From Chloroflexota bacterium (GTDB lineage Bacteria; Chloroflexota; Anaerolineae; Aggregatilineales; Phototrophicaceae), in assembly GCA_011523615.1 (NCBI GenBank), contig WTGJ01000026.1, forward strand, positions 1-41,124: a DNA stretch of 41,124 bases, given 5' to 3'. A program made the translations under genes and the position numbers. The notes under the pieces were generated by a model. That model worked only from the letters and a program-made list of their open reading frames with translations, made no database searches and was not told the DNA's origin. Of the stretch, positions 18,472 through 28,050 are shown piece after piece; the first letter of the stretch is position 1, and the number at the start of each line of letters is the position of its first letter.

Positions 18472-19410
18472 TCATGGTAGCTGCTCCATCTGATAAACGA
18501 TGTGTTTGCCCAATCTGCGTACCAGGTGGATCAACTGCCGCACTTCGTCCGCGGTCAGCACTACTTTCCTACCCAGTATCGCCATAGGGTCATTTGCTTT
18601 CTTCACGTAATCATCATCAATGACTCCGCTATTGTGTTCCAAGACATGGCGTTTCTGAAAACATCGTATTGCCATTTCCCATTCTGGTGTCGTTAATGAG
18701 GATGCCATGTCGAAGCTGAAGCATTGTCGGACCTGCGTTTGTGCTCCAGCTAGATTTTGGAAACGGATTTTCTTCGCTTGAGGAAAATTCGATGCTTTCG
18801 AAGCATAGGTGCGGCATATTTCGCGCCCGTAACCATCAAACGACGCAACAACGCTGGTTAAGGCATTACTTATCAAGGTGTCTAAAAGAGCGGGTTCGCT
18901 GGTATCTGTCAGCTGAAGCACCTTAATAGCAATATCCAGACTTGTCTCGAGGATTTGGTGAGCATTGCGTCGTCCACAATCAGGGCAGAAGGCGTAAACA
19001 CCATAGATGGCATACTTTAGCGTGCAGTTGGAACAGTCGACGTATGTTTCCAGGCTGAATTCTTGCGGATATCGAATAGGTGTCGGCTTGCCTTCGACCC
19101 TGAATTCTATGTTGAATAGACCGGCGCTTCGCGGCCGGTTGTATCTCTCAATCTGCTTGAATCCACGCAGGAGTTCGGTAGTCAATCTATTTAATGCCAC
19201 CGATTCAATGTAGTTGTTCTGCTCCTGAGTATAGAACTCGTCATGATCTCCCTTGTAGCCGCAATAAGGGCAGTAACAATGTGTGGTGCCTTCTAGCCCG
19301 GTACCGAATACTATCTTGAAATATTCTTCGCACTCTGGACATTCGCGCCCGGCATATCCATCGCTGCCGTGTGGAAATGGGATCTCAATTACTTCGTAAT
19401 CACTATTCAT
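18472..19410 (-). CDS. Zinc-ribbon protein of unknown function inside the type I R-M operon
   Basis: 312 residues from ATG 19410, preceded by AAAAGG. Two zinc-ribbon-like elements are visible: CPEC (24-27) with CPYC (47-50), and CSNC (126-129) with CPDC (142-145). The remainder is a mixed, mostly helical domain without membrane segments or P-loop. I recognise no family. It sits between hsdS (38-bp gap) and hsdR (44-bp gap) in the same orientation, so it is surely co-transcribed with the R-M system. Genes in this position in other type I loci include anti-restriction sensors, nucleases and toxins, but nothing here shows a catalytic motif. A nucleic-acid-binding or regulatory accessory is the safest guess. 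Confidence 0.8.
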   Translation of the reverse strand: MNSDYEVIEIPFPHGSDGYAGRECPECEEYFKIVFGTGLEGTTHCYCPYCGYKGDHDEFYTQEQNNYIESVALNRLTTELLRGFKQIERYNRPRSAGLFNIEFRVEGKPTPIRYPQEFSLETYVDCSNCTLKYAIYGVYAFCPDCGRRNAHQILETSLDIAIKVLQLTDTSEPALLDTLISNALTSVVASFDGYGREICRTYASKASNFPQAKKIRFQNLAGAQTQVRQCFSFDMASSLTTPEWEMAIRCFQKRHVLEHNSGVIDDDYVKKANDPMAILGRKVVLTADEVRQLIHLVRRLGKHIVYQMEQLP

Positions 19411-19448
19411 CGCCTTTTGCCTCGGTCAGCTCTCGCCTAAAGCAATCA

Positions 19449-20732
19449 CTACGCAATCCCTTGAATATCTTTATCGTTTACATCCAACTCACCCGATACT
19501 AGACGAGGCAACAATAGATCGCGCGCTTCCACGAGTATGCGGTTCTTGAACACCGCGGTGTGTATGGCGTGCACGATGTCCCTGACAACTTCGTCATATT
19601 TTGAGGCCACTTCAATTGGGGGAAGAGTCATTGGGTATTGTGTAAGTACTTTCCAATTACTTCGTGGCATTTTCGTTCCCTGCGATACGGCGGTAGCAAA
19701 GTCAACGAATCGGTTACTGGAAACACACATTAGGACATTCGCATAGAATGCGGGAGTCTTCGGAACTATCACGATTGCATCTGTAGACGTTGCACCGTCT
19801 ATAGGTGCAACTGCCACTTTATGAAGATAAGCGCGTATGCGCCCAAACAATATGTCTCCGGCTTTGAATAAGAATTTTCTGCTATTTGCATCACTCGCTT
19901 TCCCCCAACTGGATAAGGCCACAGTCTTACGAGGTATGTGTTCGAGTCCAACGTACGGTTCGTAAGGATCAAGCTTTTCAGGGCTAACACCTTCTCGTTT
20001 ATCTGAGGCGATATCACCCAAACACCCAACTTCCCATCCCCGCGGAATCATGCCGAAGTCGGTCTCACTATCTACCATTTCCACATCTTCATGGCCGGGA
20101 AAACGGAAGTGAATGAACCACTCCCGATAGAGATCGCGGGCGGCTTGCTCTAACAGCTTGATGCGCTTGTTGTTGTTCTCGATCAGGTCGTCGTAGGTTG
20201 AGAGGATGCCTGCTATCTTGCGCTGGGTTTCGACGGGAGGGACTGGAATAGGAATTTCTGTCAAGTCTCGGATAGGCAATTGTGGTTGGGCCGAGCCTGA
20301 AGCAAAGTTGAGCATGAGTTCTTGGCATGAGCCACTTGCAAGTACGTAAAAAAGGAAATGTTGATCAACATCACTGCCATAGCTGCGAATGATTAACATT
20401 TGGGCATTTATAAATCCAGTTTTGTACTTGCAATTGAAGAGCGCTAGCTTACCAATGCTGCCGCGAGTCGTAATGATGATGTCCATGGGGCGCAGCTTAC
20501 CTTTGTTGAGCGCTGCAAACTTCTCAGGAGTAATAAAGTTCACGGTACTCAAGTCCAGTGTGTTCTGCACGATGTTTGAAGTGTTTAGAAACAGCACTCC
20601 ACTATCGACAAGTTCGTCACGCTTCGGGTATCGGGCGGACCGGTCTCCATCAATAAACTCAATAGGAAGGTTTTTGAGTTTTGCAAATCGCCAATCCGTT
20701 GGGATAGGTACCTGATCATATGTCAGATTCAT
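19449..20732 (-). CDS. hsdS: Type I restriction-modification specificity subunit (HsdS)
   Basis: 427 residues with the standard two-part layout. The first target-recognition domain is ~1-165 (starts PTDWRFAKL, ends IPIPVPPVETQRKI). A conserved coiled-coil spacer (~175-215, ILSTYDDLIENNNKRIKLLE) follows, then a second recognition domain starting IPRGWEVGCLGDI (~235) and a C-terminal helix (ILVEARDLLLPRLVSGEL). The two domains read the halves of a bipartite target and dock two HsdM subunits. It is 9 bp downstream of hsdM. The target sequence cannot be read from the protein. Confidence 0.96.
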   Translation of the reverse strand: MNLTYDQVPIPTDWRFAKLKNLPIEFIDGDRSARYPKRDELVDSGVLFLNTSNIVQNTLDLSTVNFITPEKFAALNKGKLRPMDIIITTRGSIGKLALFNCKYKTGFINAQMLIIRSYGSDVDQHFLFYVLASGSCQELMLNFASGSAQPQLPIRDLTEIPIPVPPVETQRKIAGILSTYDDLIENNNKRIKLLEQAARDLYREWFIHFRFPGHEDVEMVDSETDFGMIPRGWEVGCLGDIASDKREGVSPEKLDPYEPYVGLEHIPRKTVALSSWGKASDANSRKFLFKAGDILFGRIRAYLHKVAVAPIDGATSTDAIVIVPKTPAFYANVLMCVSSNRFVDFATAVSQGTKMPRSNWKVLTQYPMTLPPIEVASKYDEVVRDIVHAIHTAVFKNRILVEARDLLLPRLVSGELDVNDKDIQGIA

Positions 20733-20741
20733 GATCCTGTC

Positions 20742-22283
20742 TCAAATCAATTGCGCTAGGTTATGGGCTATCTGGTTTTCAAGCTCATGTCCCTCGGCGT
20801 TCAGAAGCTCTAGCTCCTCGTGAAGCTGTCCAAGGCGCAACTGAAAATCGAAGTCGTCCTCATCCCTTATGGCTACACCAACATAACGTCCTGGATTCAG
20901 GCTGTAGGCCTGCCCAGCGATCTCGTCAATGCTTGCGACATAGCAGCGTCCTGGCACATTCCGATAGACGCCATCGGGGAAGACCTCTTCAATCCACTCT
21001 GCGCTGCCTTTCGCCGTAACTATGGTCTCTTCGCGGTAAAGTCGCACGATATTTGCCAGAAACTCCAATTGCACCGGTGTGAACTCACGGTGCGCACGGT
21101 CAACCTGCTGAAAGATATCGCGAGCATCAATGAAAAGCACTTTGTCTTCGCGTGTGCTACCTATCTTGCCCTTGTCCAGAAACCACAATGTGCATGGCAA
21201 GGCGACCGTGTAAAAGAATTTGGGTCCTATCGTGATCATCACATCGACGGCTTTTGACTCGATCAACTTTTTGCGGATCGCAAGTTCGCTGTGGCCAGCG
21301 TCGCTGGCGCTATTTGCCATCACGAACCCTGCTCGCCCAGTATTCTTGAGTGCGCTGCAAAAGTGCTGTATCCAGAGGTAGTTAGCGTTATCAACAGCGG
21401 GCAGCCCGAAGGGGAAATGTCGGTCCTGCTCCAGCTTGCCTTTATCTACACCTTTCACATTGAAGGGTGGATTCGCCATCACGTAGTCAAAATTGCCAAT
21501 ACTACGATGGCGGTCTTGGTAGTAGGTATTGCCTTCTAGGATTTTTCCTTCGAGCCCGTGTACAGCAAGGTTCATCTTCGCCAGTCGCACCGTGCCGAGC
21601 ACTCGATCTTGCCCATAAATGCTGATCTTCTTTGAAGTACCACGACGGCGCTGAACAAAGTTTGCCGATTGTACAAACATCCCACCGGAGCCGCAGGCGG
21701 GATCGTATACCAACCCGTGGTAGGGTTCGATAATCTCAACTATGAGTTTCACCAGACTGGTCGGCGTGAAGAATTCACCACCTTTTTGGCCTTCAGCCAT
21801 GGCAAATTTACCGAGGAAGTATTCGTATATCTGTCCGAAAACGTCCCCTTCAAGGCTTTCAACTGGGAAGTTAAACCTCCTCAGCAATGAAATCAGCATG
21901 TCATTATCTAAGCGCATGTACTGCTTGGGTAGTACATCGCGGAGAGCTTCATTTGCTTCCTCGATCGCTTTCATCGCCTCGTTAATCTCTCTGCCGATGT
22001 TCTCGCTCTCAGTCAATGCAAGTAGGCGGTCATAGCGAGCTCTCTCCGGCAGATACATAACATCCTTGGCTTGATAAGCGTTTTTGTCGATCTCGCGCCA
22101 AGTTGTCTCCTCTTGCGAAAGCTCTTGTTGAGCCATGGCAAATTTGTAATCCGCATAACGCAGGAATATCAGGCCTAGCACTGGGGTTGAGTATTCGGAT
22201 GATCTCAATTTGGAGTTGGCGCGTAACCTATCGGCAGCACTCCATAGCTGCTGTACTAAATCAGAGTGATGAGCAAGGGTCAT
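20742..22283 (-). CDS. hsdM: Type I restriction-modification adenine methyltransferase (HsdM)
   Basis: 513 residues from ATG 22283, chosen for AAAAGGA 8 nt upstream and because the helical HsdM N-terminus starts there; a GTG at 22331 would add 16 unlikely residues. The helical domain (1-150) is followed by the SAM-binding motif [11 protein letters not shown] (193-203) and catalytic MANPPF (269-274), typical of N6-adenine methyltransferases. It methylates the host at the HsdS target and forms the M2S core used by HsdR. It is the first gene of the hsd operon; a weak promoter candidate with CATAAT is near 22370. Confidence 0.97.
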   Translation of the reverse strand: MTLAHHSDLVQQLWSAADRLRANSKLRSSEYSTPVLGLIFLRYADYKFAMAQQELSQEETTWREIDKNAYQAKDVMYLPERARYDRLLALTESENIGREINEAMKAIEEANEALRDVLPKQYMRLDNDMLISLLRRFNFPVESLEGDVFGQIYEYFLGKFAMAEGQKGGEFFTPTSLVKLIVEIIEPYHGLVYDPACGSGGMFVQSANFVQRRRGTSKKISIYGQDRVLGTVRLAKMNLAVHGLEGKILEGNTYYQDRHRSIGNFDYVMANPPFNVKGVDKGKLEQDRHFPFGLPAVDNANYLWIQHFCSALKNTGRAGFVMANSASDAGHSELAIRKKLIESKAVDVMITIGPKFFYTVALPCTLWFLDKGKIGSTREDKVLFIDARDIFQQVDRAHREFTPVQLEFLANIVRLYREETIVTAKGSAEWIEEVFPDGVYRNVPGRCYVASIDEIAGQAYSLNPGRYVGVAIRDEDDFDFQLRLGQLHEELELLNAEGHELENQIAHNLAQLI

Positions 22284-22652
22284 AGTGCGGTCCTTTTTCT
22301 GAGCGAAGGAGCGAAGGATCCGGCCAGCCACTTTTACGCGATGTGAACTGAAATGAGAGCTACCTAATTATGGTGCGCACCCTCACATTTGCTAGATAGA
22401 GATGAGTGGCCTCGTGATACAGATCGTGAGTACCATCTAATGCGTTGACCGCGCACGACGACTTTCGCCCGTGGCATCTACCTAGTTCAGTGGAGCGACA
22501 TCGGTCTGCGTATTGGTGAGATTAGTCCGTATCTGAGGATTGCGGATGCTCAGGTGCAGATGCTGGAATAGACGGGCTCGCCACCATATCCGGACCTGGC
22601 AAATTCGTTTCTGTTACATCGGAAACAGTTGAAAGATTGGCTGAAGAGGATA
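22284..22652. other. Intergenic region between defence operons with a possible gene remnant
   Basis: It carries the likely hsd promoter region on the minus strand. On the plus strand 22461-22571 is an open stretch of about 37 codons ending in TAG, with protein-like text (IYLVQWSDIGLRIGEI...RIADAQVQMLE) but no start codon or ribosome site. It may be the tail of a gene deleted when the defence modules were joined. Nothing else is recognised. Confidence 0.3.
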
Positions 22653-23273
22653 TTAGATATTGTTATCATCGCCATCGTCTTCACGACCCTGTTGGCTTGT
22701 CGTAACTTTCTCCCCGTATTCAGAAATATAAAAACTGTCTATTTTGTACCTCACTAGATACCAGAAATTTGTGGGCGCCAGCAAAACTTCGCCATTCCGG
22801 TAGTCTATCGCCAGTTTGTACAAGAGCTTGAAAGCTGGAGTCACTATGTCATGCGGATGCTCCTGATGCTCATCCATCGACATGATCATGTCCTCTAACT
22901 TGACGCCCTCGCGCATAAAGCTGTCATGCTTTAGACCATTCACAAGGTCGTCCTTTAGAATTTTGATTACTTGTTCGATACGGTTCTTATAATCCTCGGG
23001 AAAATCGGTGTCTGGATCGACCAAGAACCACCTCAAGACTTTGTCCGTCACTGAAACAATTTTGCCGCCGTTCACTCTGGGATCAAACTCCGGCTTATGT
23101 AGGGTGAAGGCCCGTTCCATGCACACCCACATTAACACAAGTGCCGCCAGATGATTTTCCTCGCCTCCTGCCATAAGTAGATTGATCTGCGGGCGGTAGC
23201 AAATGAACCAGATATCTCTATGCGAGACGTTCTCCAGATTACCTATTACTACGTGGAAACCATTTTCGGACAT
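22653..23273 (-). CDS. Unknown small protein paired with the SMC-like ATPase
   Basis: 206 residues; ATG 23273 has AAGGAG 8 nt upstream. Mostly helical, no signal peptide. Recognisable segments are HLAALVLMWVCMERAF (~41-56), VNGLKHDSFMREGVKLED (~110-127) and LLAPTNFWYLVRYKIDSFY (~168-186). The same three segments recur in the 168-residue protein at 31001-31507, so the two are paralogues. No known catalytic motif is seen and I do not recognise the family; a HEPN-like helical fold is possible but not shown. It lies 179 bp downstream of the large ATPase on the same strand, suggesting a two-gene defence module. Confidence 0.75.
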   Translation of the reverse strand: MSENGFHVVIGNLENVSHRDIWFICYRPQINLLMAGGEENHLAALVLMWVCMERAFTLHKPEFDPRVNGGKIVSVTDKVLRWFLVDPDTDFPEDYKNRIEQVIKILKDDLVNGLKHDSFMREGVKLEDMIMSMDEHQEHPHDIVTPAFKLLYKLAIDYRNGEVLLAPTNFWYLVRYKIDSFYISEYGEKVTTSQQGREDDGDDNNI

Positions 23274-23452
23274 ACCGACTACTCCTTGAGCCTAATGATG
23301 AAGTCTGATGTCAGATTGACTCACTCCCGTCAAGACATGGTGCCAGCGAAGACCGTAGTCGCTCTATCGCTTTTATAAGCTAACTGAACAGTGAGCATGC
23401 TTGCGACTAGCTTCAACTTCGAACATTCACGCAAGTCCTGTCGCGTTGGTCC

Positions 23453-26170
23453 TCAATCACCCACCTCGGTTTTACATTGCAGATCCCTGATGACATCGGC
23501 AGCCAACCGGAAGTCTGTAATATCATGCGCCGGTCTAATATGCGCACCTCCAGCTGTCATATCTACAATGCGGCGCATCCGCCGGGCAATATTGGGCAAA
23601 CATGAAAGCAGGAAGCCCTTGATATATTCCTTCCACATTCTCTCAGCCGAATGTCTTTTCCACTTCCGCCACTCAAATGGCTGTGGTCCGTGCTTGATGC
23701 GGATAAGTACATACAGACGCTCAATTGCGGTTCTCAGGCAAACCCACGCAGTTTTATATTCACCATCTTCCCAGTACGAAAGGCCCATATTCAGAAGACC
23801 CGATACACTCCTATTTCCTTCGTTAACGCTGATACCATTATTGCGGGTATGCTTAATCTCCATCGAGATACGATTCTCATGGTCAGAATGAAAGTAGTTC
23901 ATACCTTGGTCAAAGTCGTCATTGTGCGTCAGAATGATTACTTGAAATCCGTAGTCACAGAGATGCGAGAGTACTGCGTCCCCGAATGAGTTGAAATGAG
24001 CGTCATCCATTGACTGTACTGGGTCGTCAAAGACGAGAATGTTATGCCCAAGTAATGCGGAACGCGTCACAAACGCAGCGATACCGATAGCGTTTATTTG
24101 CGACTCGCTCAGAACGCTCAATGCGTGAACTTCATGTGTCTCAGACTTGGTCTTCAACTCCGCCTTTACTTCGAATCTTGCCCTCATTCCTTTTCCCTTT
24201 GGTTCCGGAATGAGTAGTCTGCTAAAAGCTGAATAATCGTCTCTACGCAATTTCGACCAAATGCTATCGATCCCGTCACTAAATGCTTTCCTTCTAGGTT
24301 CGAGATATTTGTGGCGAGCGGCCATGAGCAAACTGCGACAAACAACTAGTTCTTCCCGAGACCTATCTTTCGCAGCTTCCCATTGGATATCGAGAATAAG
24401 TTCGTCACGCTTGTGTGCAATCTTGAGCCAGCTGTCCCTAGCTCTATAGTCCTGATCATTGATGGCCAGTTCGTTCAGATACTCCTGAAATTTGCCATAG
24501 TTTCGCGCATATTCTTCCGCGCTACGCTGCAGGGTAGGAACAAGTGAAAACGCCTCTCGCAAGATTTCATGGACGCTTAGGTTAGGATCGCACTTTTCCA
24601 GTTCTACAAGTGCGACAGACGTTCTTTCGTCAAATGAATGTAGTTTCTGTTCGGACTCGGAGTGGGCCGTCAGCAAGGATTTAAAATGGCCGCTGTTTGC
24701 GATCTCACCAATATCTTGAACACCAGCTTCCGGAAGATCGTGAGGTACAAGGTTCTTACGGAGAGACCGTAAATCCTCAACGGTTGTGCGGTATTCTCTG
24801 GTCGCCGCTTCAAATCTAGCTTTGGCCCGCTCTACGAGCTCCCTTATAGGGTTCCACCTGTCGATTTCAGCTATTCTGGCTTGTGTAAGAGTTGGGACCG
24901 GCGGGTAATTGCATATTGGGCAGTCCTGCGGGTCTTCATCGCTGATGAGTTCTGCTTCACGAAGCACCTCCAGTGCTTTGGCTATGCTAAGGTTTGCTTC
25001 GGATATAGTTTTCTGTGACTCAAGGACCGTCAGGTAATCGGTTCTTGCTTTCTCTAGACTCTCCAAGCGACCACTTTGAGACCTGTCAGAAAACTTGACA
25101 AATGTAGCTTCGCCCAAGTTTTCCTTGGGTTGGAAATCCCTGAGCGACGGAAATCTACGTTGCAGTTCCCTTTCTTGCAATGAATTCATGGCTGTTATGC
25201 AGGAGTCGATGTCAGATTCACACCTTGCGTCAAATTCGTCGACCGCAACCTGGATAAGATCACCGCAAATCGTTTCACGCAGAGAATTGCCATCCAATTT
25301 AGAGTATTGCACCACGGTTTTGAAGTGATCCTCACCGATTTCCTCAGTGAACTTTCGCCAGTCTGAGAGCACTTTCCCGCCTCCTGGCCTAGGAAAATCA
25401 GATTGGCGCAGGTTGCTAACTTGCGCGTCTTCAACGAGATCCGAAATGCTATCGATGTTTAACAGCTTTTCGAAGTACTTTGGTCTTTCAGTTGGAGACT
25501 CTAAAACAAACTCGCGGAGCGTGTATTGCATTAGCAGGGGAGCCACGCCGGCGAAGTACTTATTGAGTAAATCCGTAGAGCTTTCCACTTCTATGCCGTT
25601 GATAAATAGCCGGCTTGTGCAGTGCGCGTTTTTGTTTGAACCGTAGTCTTCAACGAGAACTCGCTTAATTCTTGTAGGTTCGCCGTCAACCGCAAGATCG
25701 CACTCCACCCAGGTCTTCTGCCTCTCGCGCCGAAACCGGTTTGCGATAAAATCTGCAAGTTCCGTATGATGTAATTCGTCTCGCCGCTTAATTCTTCCTG
25801 TCAGTAACCACTCTATTGCTTCAGCCAGACTAGTCTTTCCAGAACTGTTCCTGCCATACACTGTTACGAGATCAGCGTTGAGGTTTATTGGGCGCTCCAG
25901 TTGCCGAAAGCCCCGAAAGTAGTATGGACGGATTGAGAGAAAGCGTACCTTCCTCGGCGCTGCCGGGTCTAACGCATACGTGAGATTCTCAAGTGAGAAT
26001 GCTTTATCAACATTCGCATCCCGGTCCTGATAATAAGCCTTAGCTCGTTGCAAGAACCAATCATCGACACTCCATTCAGTTCTACGCGCCAGATAATCTC
26101 GAGCCAGCTCCGCAACAGGATGATCCAATTCACATATGGGCGCCAAAGGATCGATACTGTTGTTGCTCAT
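23453..26170 (-). CDS. Large SMC/Rad50-like AAA ATPase with a zinc-hook CxxC (putative defence ATPase)
   Basis: 905 residues from ATG 26170. An in-frame TTG at 26251 is rejected because it lies in the -35 box. Walker A GRNSSGKT is at 106-113 after a strand contacting RPYYFRGF. A long helical middle has CPIC (417-420) at its turn, like a Rad50-type zinc hook. Walker B with D-loop, NILVFDDPVQSMDDAHF, is near 709-725, followed by the H-loop VIILTHNDD (~742). The C-terminal ~145 residues are helical (LRTAIERLYVLIRIKHGP, later RKWKRH), which could be an effector domain. RloC-like and other RecF/SMC-type ATPases with C-terminal effectors act in phage defence; the effector here is not assigned. Position next to a type I R-M operon supports defence. 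Confidence 0.87.
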   Translation of the reverse strand: MSNNSIDPLAPICELDHPVAELARDYLARRTEWSVDDWFLQRAKAYYQDRDANVDKAFSLENLTYALDPAAPRKVRFLSIRPYYFRGFRQLERPINLNADLVTVYGRNSSGKTSLAEAIEWLLTGRIKRRDELHHTELADFIANRFRRERQKTWVECDLAVDGEPTRIKRVLVEDYGSNKNAHCTSRLFINGIEVESSTDLLNKYFAGVAPLLMQYTLREFVLESPTERPKYFEKLLNIDSISDLVEDAQVSNLRQSDFPRPGGGKVLSDWRKFTEEIGEDHFKTVVQYSKLDGNSLRETICGDLIQVAVDEFDARCESDIDSCITAMNSLQERELQRRFPSLRDFQPKENLGEATFVKFSDRSQSGRLESLEKARTDYLTVLESQKTISEANLSIAKALEVLREAELISDEDPQDCPICNYPPVPTLTQARIAEIDRWNPIRELVERAKARFEAATREYRTTVEDLRSLRKNLVPHDLPEAGVQDIGEIANSGHFKSLLTAHSESEQKLHSFDERTSVALVELEKCDPNLSVHEILREAFSLVPTLQRSAEEYARNYGKFQEYLNELAINDQDYRARDSWLKIAHKRDELILDIQWEAAKDRSREELVVCRSLLMAARHKYLEPRRKAFSDGIDSIWSKLRRDDYSAFSRLLIPEPKGKGMRARFEVKAELKTKSETHEVHALSVLSESQINAIGIAAFVTRSALLGHNILVFDDPVQSMDDAHFNSFGDAVLSHLCDYGFQVIILTHNDDFDQGMNYFHSDHENRISMEIKHTRNNGISVNEGNRSVSGLLNMGLSYWEDGEYKTAWVCLRTAIERLYVLIRIKHGPQPFEWRKWKRHSAERMWKEYIKGFLLSCLPNIARRMRRIVDMTAGGAHIRPAHDITDFRLAADVIRDLQCKTEVGD

Positions 26171-26223
26171 GTTCAGCTCTCTTTCCGTATCAGACTTTGG
26201 AATAATGCGCTGGGAACGAATAG

Positions 26224-26251
26224 ATACTAGCTTCACACTGGAAAGTGTCAA
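26224..26251 (-). promoter_or_regulatory. Promoter of the SMC-like ATPase gene
   Basis: On the minus strand a consensus -35 TTGACA (26251-26246) is followed after 16 nt by TAGTAT (26229-26224). The expected start point is about 45 nt before ATG 26170. This supports the shorter protein start. Confidence 0.55.
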
Positions 26252-26432
26252 TACAGGCGTCGGTTAGACAACATCGGCACCCCTGCAGCACCGTAATCAA
26301 ATGAGGCATTTTGTGGCCTTAAAAGGCACGGAATTTGCTGGATTGTGATATCGTGTGTAAATGAGTGTTTACTCACGAGAACGGGCGGCGGAAAGTGGCC
26401 CGTGAAAGCGACTTGGAGAAAGCGATCTACCC

Positions 26433-27404
26433 ATGAGCGAAATCATCATCCCCGGCGCCGCTGGCCGCGCGGGCATCGTCAGCGACAGCAGCGACGAGCA
26501 ATTCCAGCTGCTGATCGACCTGATCGCCGAGAACCTGGCGCCTTCATCCAAACGCGTCTACCGCCATACCTATGAGCAGTGGCGCGCCTTCACCATCCGC
26601 AACGGGATCGACCTCTTCGATCTCAGCTTCGAGAATGTCACCGCTTTCTTGAACGGGCATGACTTGGCCGGCGCCACCCGCCGCGCCTGGAAAGCGCATA
26701 TGCTGCGCCTGCTCGATTGGCTGGAGGAAGCGCCGACGGGCGGCGAATGGTATGCGGTGCAGCGGCGGCGCTTGCTGAAATTCCTCAAAGGGGCGCGCCT
26801 GGAGAGCGAGGGCGGCAAATCCCGCAGCAAACGGGCGCTGAACCGGAGCGAGGTCTCGCGCCTGCTGGCGGTCTGGGAAGAGGATGCCCGGCCGCTGGGC
26901 GTCCGCAATTACGCGCTGTTGAGATTAATGATCTATACCGGGCTGAGGCGGGCCGAGGTGGTGGCGCTGCGCTGGGATGATATCGACTTTGAGGACCAGC
27001 TGGTGACCGTGCGCCAGGGCAAGGGCGGCAAAGAGCGGATCGCGGCGATAGCGGATATCACGGATGAGACAATAGGGTCGCTGTATGCCCTGTGGGAGGC
27101 GCAGAAGGGCGCCTACGACCATATCTTTCCCACCATGACGGCGGGGTATAACCCGAGGTTCTATGTCGATGAGGCGATGCATGCCGAGACGATTGTGCGC
27201 GTGGTGGGCGGCAGCGGCCAGCGCATTGGGATTGAGCGCCTGTCAGCCCATGATCTGCGGCGGACGCATATCACCTTGGCGCTGAATAGCGGCGCCCCCT
27301 TGCCGGATATGCAAGCGCAAGCCGGCCATGCCAATGCCGCCACCACCTTGCTTTATGCCCGGCCGGCCGATGCCAAGTCAAGGCGGCTAAGAATCGCGTT
27401 TTAG
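26433..27404 (+). CDS. Tyrosine recombinase / integrase
   Basis: 323 residues. The N-terminal SAM-like DNA-binding domain (~21-125, LIAENLAPSSKRVYRHTYEQW) is followed by the catalytic domain (~135-323). The active-site set is complete: Arg in TGLRRAEV (R172), Lys in QGKGGKER (K200), HDLRRT (H273, R276), His in QAGHAN (H299) and nucleophile Tyr in LLYARP (Y308). It likely integrates or resolves the element that carries it. GGAG lies 14 nt before the ATG, a rather long spacing. An upstream inverted repeat GTAAA-TGAGTG-TTTAC near 26351 could be an operator. It is divergent from the ATPase gene. No att duplication is visible in the window. Confidence 0.95.
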   Translation: MSEIIIPGAAGRAGIVSDSSDEQFQLLIDLIAENLAPSSKRVYRHTYEQWRAFTIRNGIDLFDLSFENVTAFLNGHDLAGATRRAWKAHMLRLLDWLEEAPTGGEWYAVQRRRLLKFLKGARLESEGGKSRSKRALNRSEVSRLLAVWEEDARPLGVRNYALLRLMIYTGLRRAEVVALRWDDIDFEDQLVTVRQGKGGKERIAAIADITDETIGSLYALWEAQKGAYDHIFPTMTAGYNPRFYVDEAMHAETIVRVVGGSGQRIGIERLSAHDLRRTHITLALNSGAPLPDMQAQAGHANAATTLLYARPADAKSRRLRIAF

Positions 27405-27422
27405 GAGTGCCAGCTTTCTTTG

Positions 27423-27464
27423 CTAAAAGGTCGTTAATCGCCCTTTGCGATCTTTTAGACGACC
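27423..27464 (+). terminator. Nested inverted repeats after the integrase gene
   Basis: CTAAAAGGTCG (27423-27433) pairs with CGATCTTTTAG (27448-27458) with one mismatch. GGTCGT (27429-27434) also pairs with ACGACC (27459-27464). It lies 19 nt past the integrase stop. It could terminate transcription (no strong T-tract) or be part of an attachment site; neither can be decided here. Confidence 0.35.
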
Positions 27465-27611
27465 TGTTCAACGCCCTCAGCTGGAATCGCTAGATTCCGC
27501 ACATCGACCACCGAATTCTAATAGATTTTTATTGCCTCCGGTTATTCGGAGCAGCGGCCGTGCTGTAAAATGAATAGAACATTAAAGCTATGAAGGAGGC
27601 CGAAAAGATAC

Positions 27612-28010
27612 ATGGCAGACAATACAGACATCAAAATCGTGAATGTCAGGGTGGAAGTCGCGGCCGTGGGGGGCGCCTTCGCGACGATCTATTTCACACT
27701 CCAGCCGAAAGCGTCACGCGAGTGGCAGGAAATCTTTCAGCACAACTATACACGACATTACTCTCTAAGCGACCGCATGACTTTGGGCACAGATTGCATT
27801 GTGCTGAAGACAATGGAGTCATTGATCGGCCCTCATATAAACGAGAAAATCTCCAAAGATGTTGCCGATACCAACGCTGCTTACCGGGAGATCCGAGAAA
27901 GACAGGCTAAGAAACGGGCCGAGGCTGAAGCGCGTGAGCGCCGTGATGCTGAAGCGCGGCAAAAGAAAGAAGCCGAGTTGACACGCAAGCTATTGGGCGA
28001 GCACGAATGA
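27612..28010 (+). CDS. Small protein with charged C-terminal coiled coil, unknown function
   Basis: 132 residues. GAAGGAGG lies 12 nt upstream of ATG 27612. The N-terminal ~70 residues look like a small beta-rich domain (IKIVNVRVEVAAVGGAFATI). The last ~45 residues are a highly charged alanine/glutamate/arginine helix (ERQAKKRAEAEARERRDAEA), a coiled coil. No catalytic or membrane motif. The next gene starts 40 bp downstream and encodes a putative metallopeptidase, so the two may form an operon. I do not recognise the family. Confidence 0.6.
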   Translation: MADNTDIKIVNVRVEVAAVGGAFATIYFTLQPKASREWQEIFQHNYTRHYSLSDRMTLGTDCIVLKTMESLIGPHINEKISKDVADTNAAYREIRERQAKKRAEAEARERRDAEARQKKEAELTRKLLGEHE

Positions 28011-28050
28011 TACCCGGCGACCACTTCTCCGCAACCGAGGCGTTTATCGC

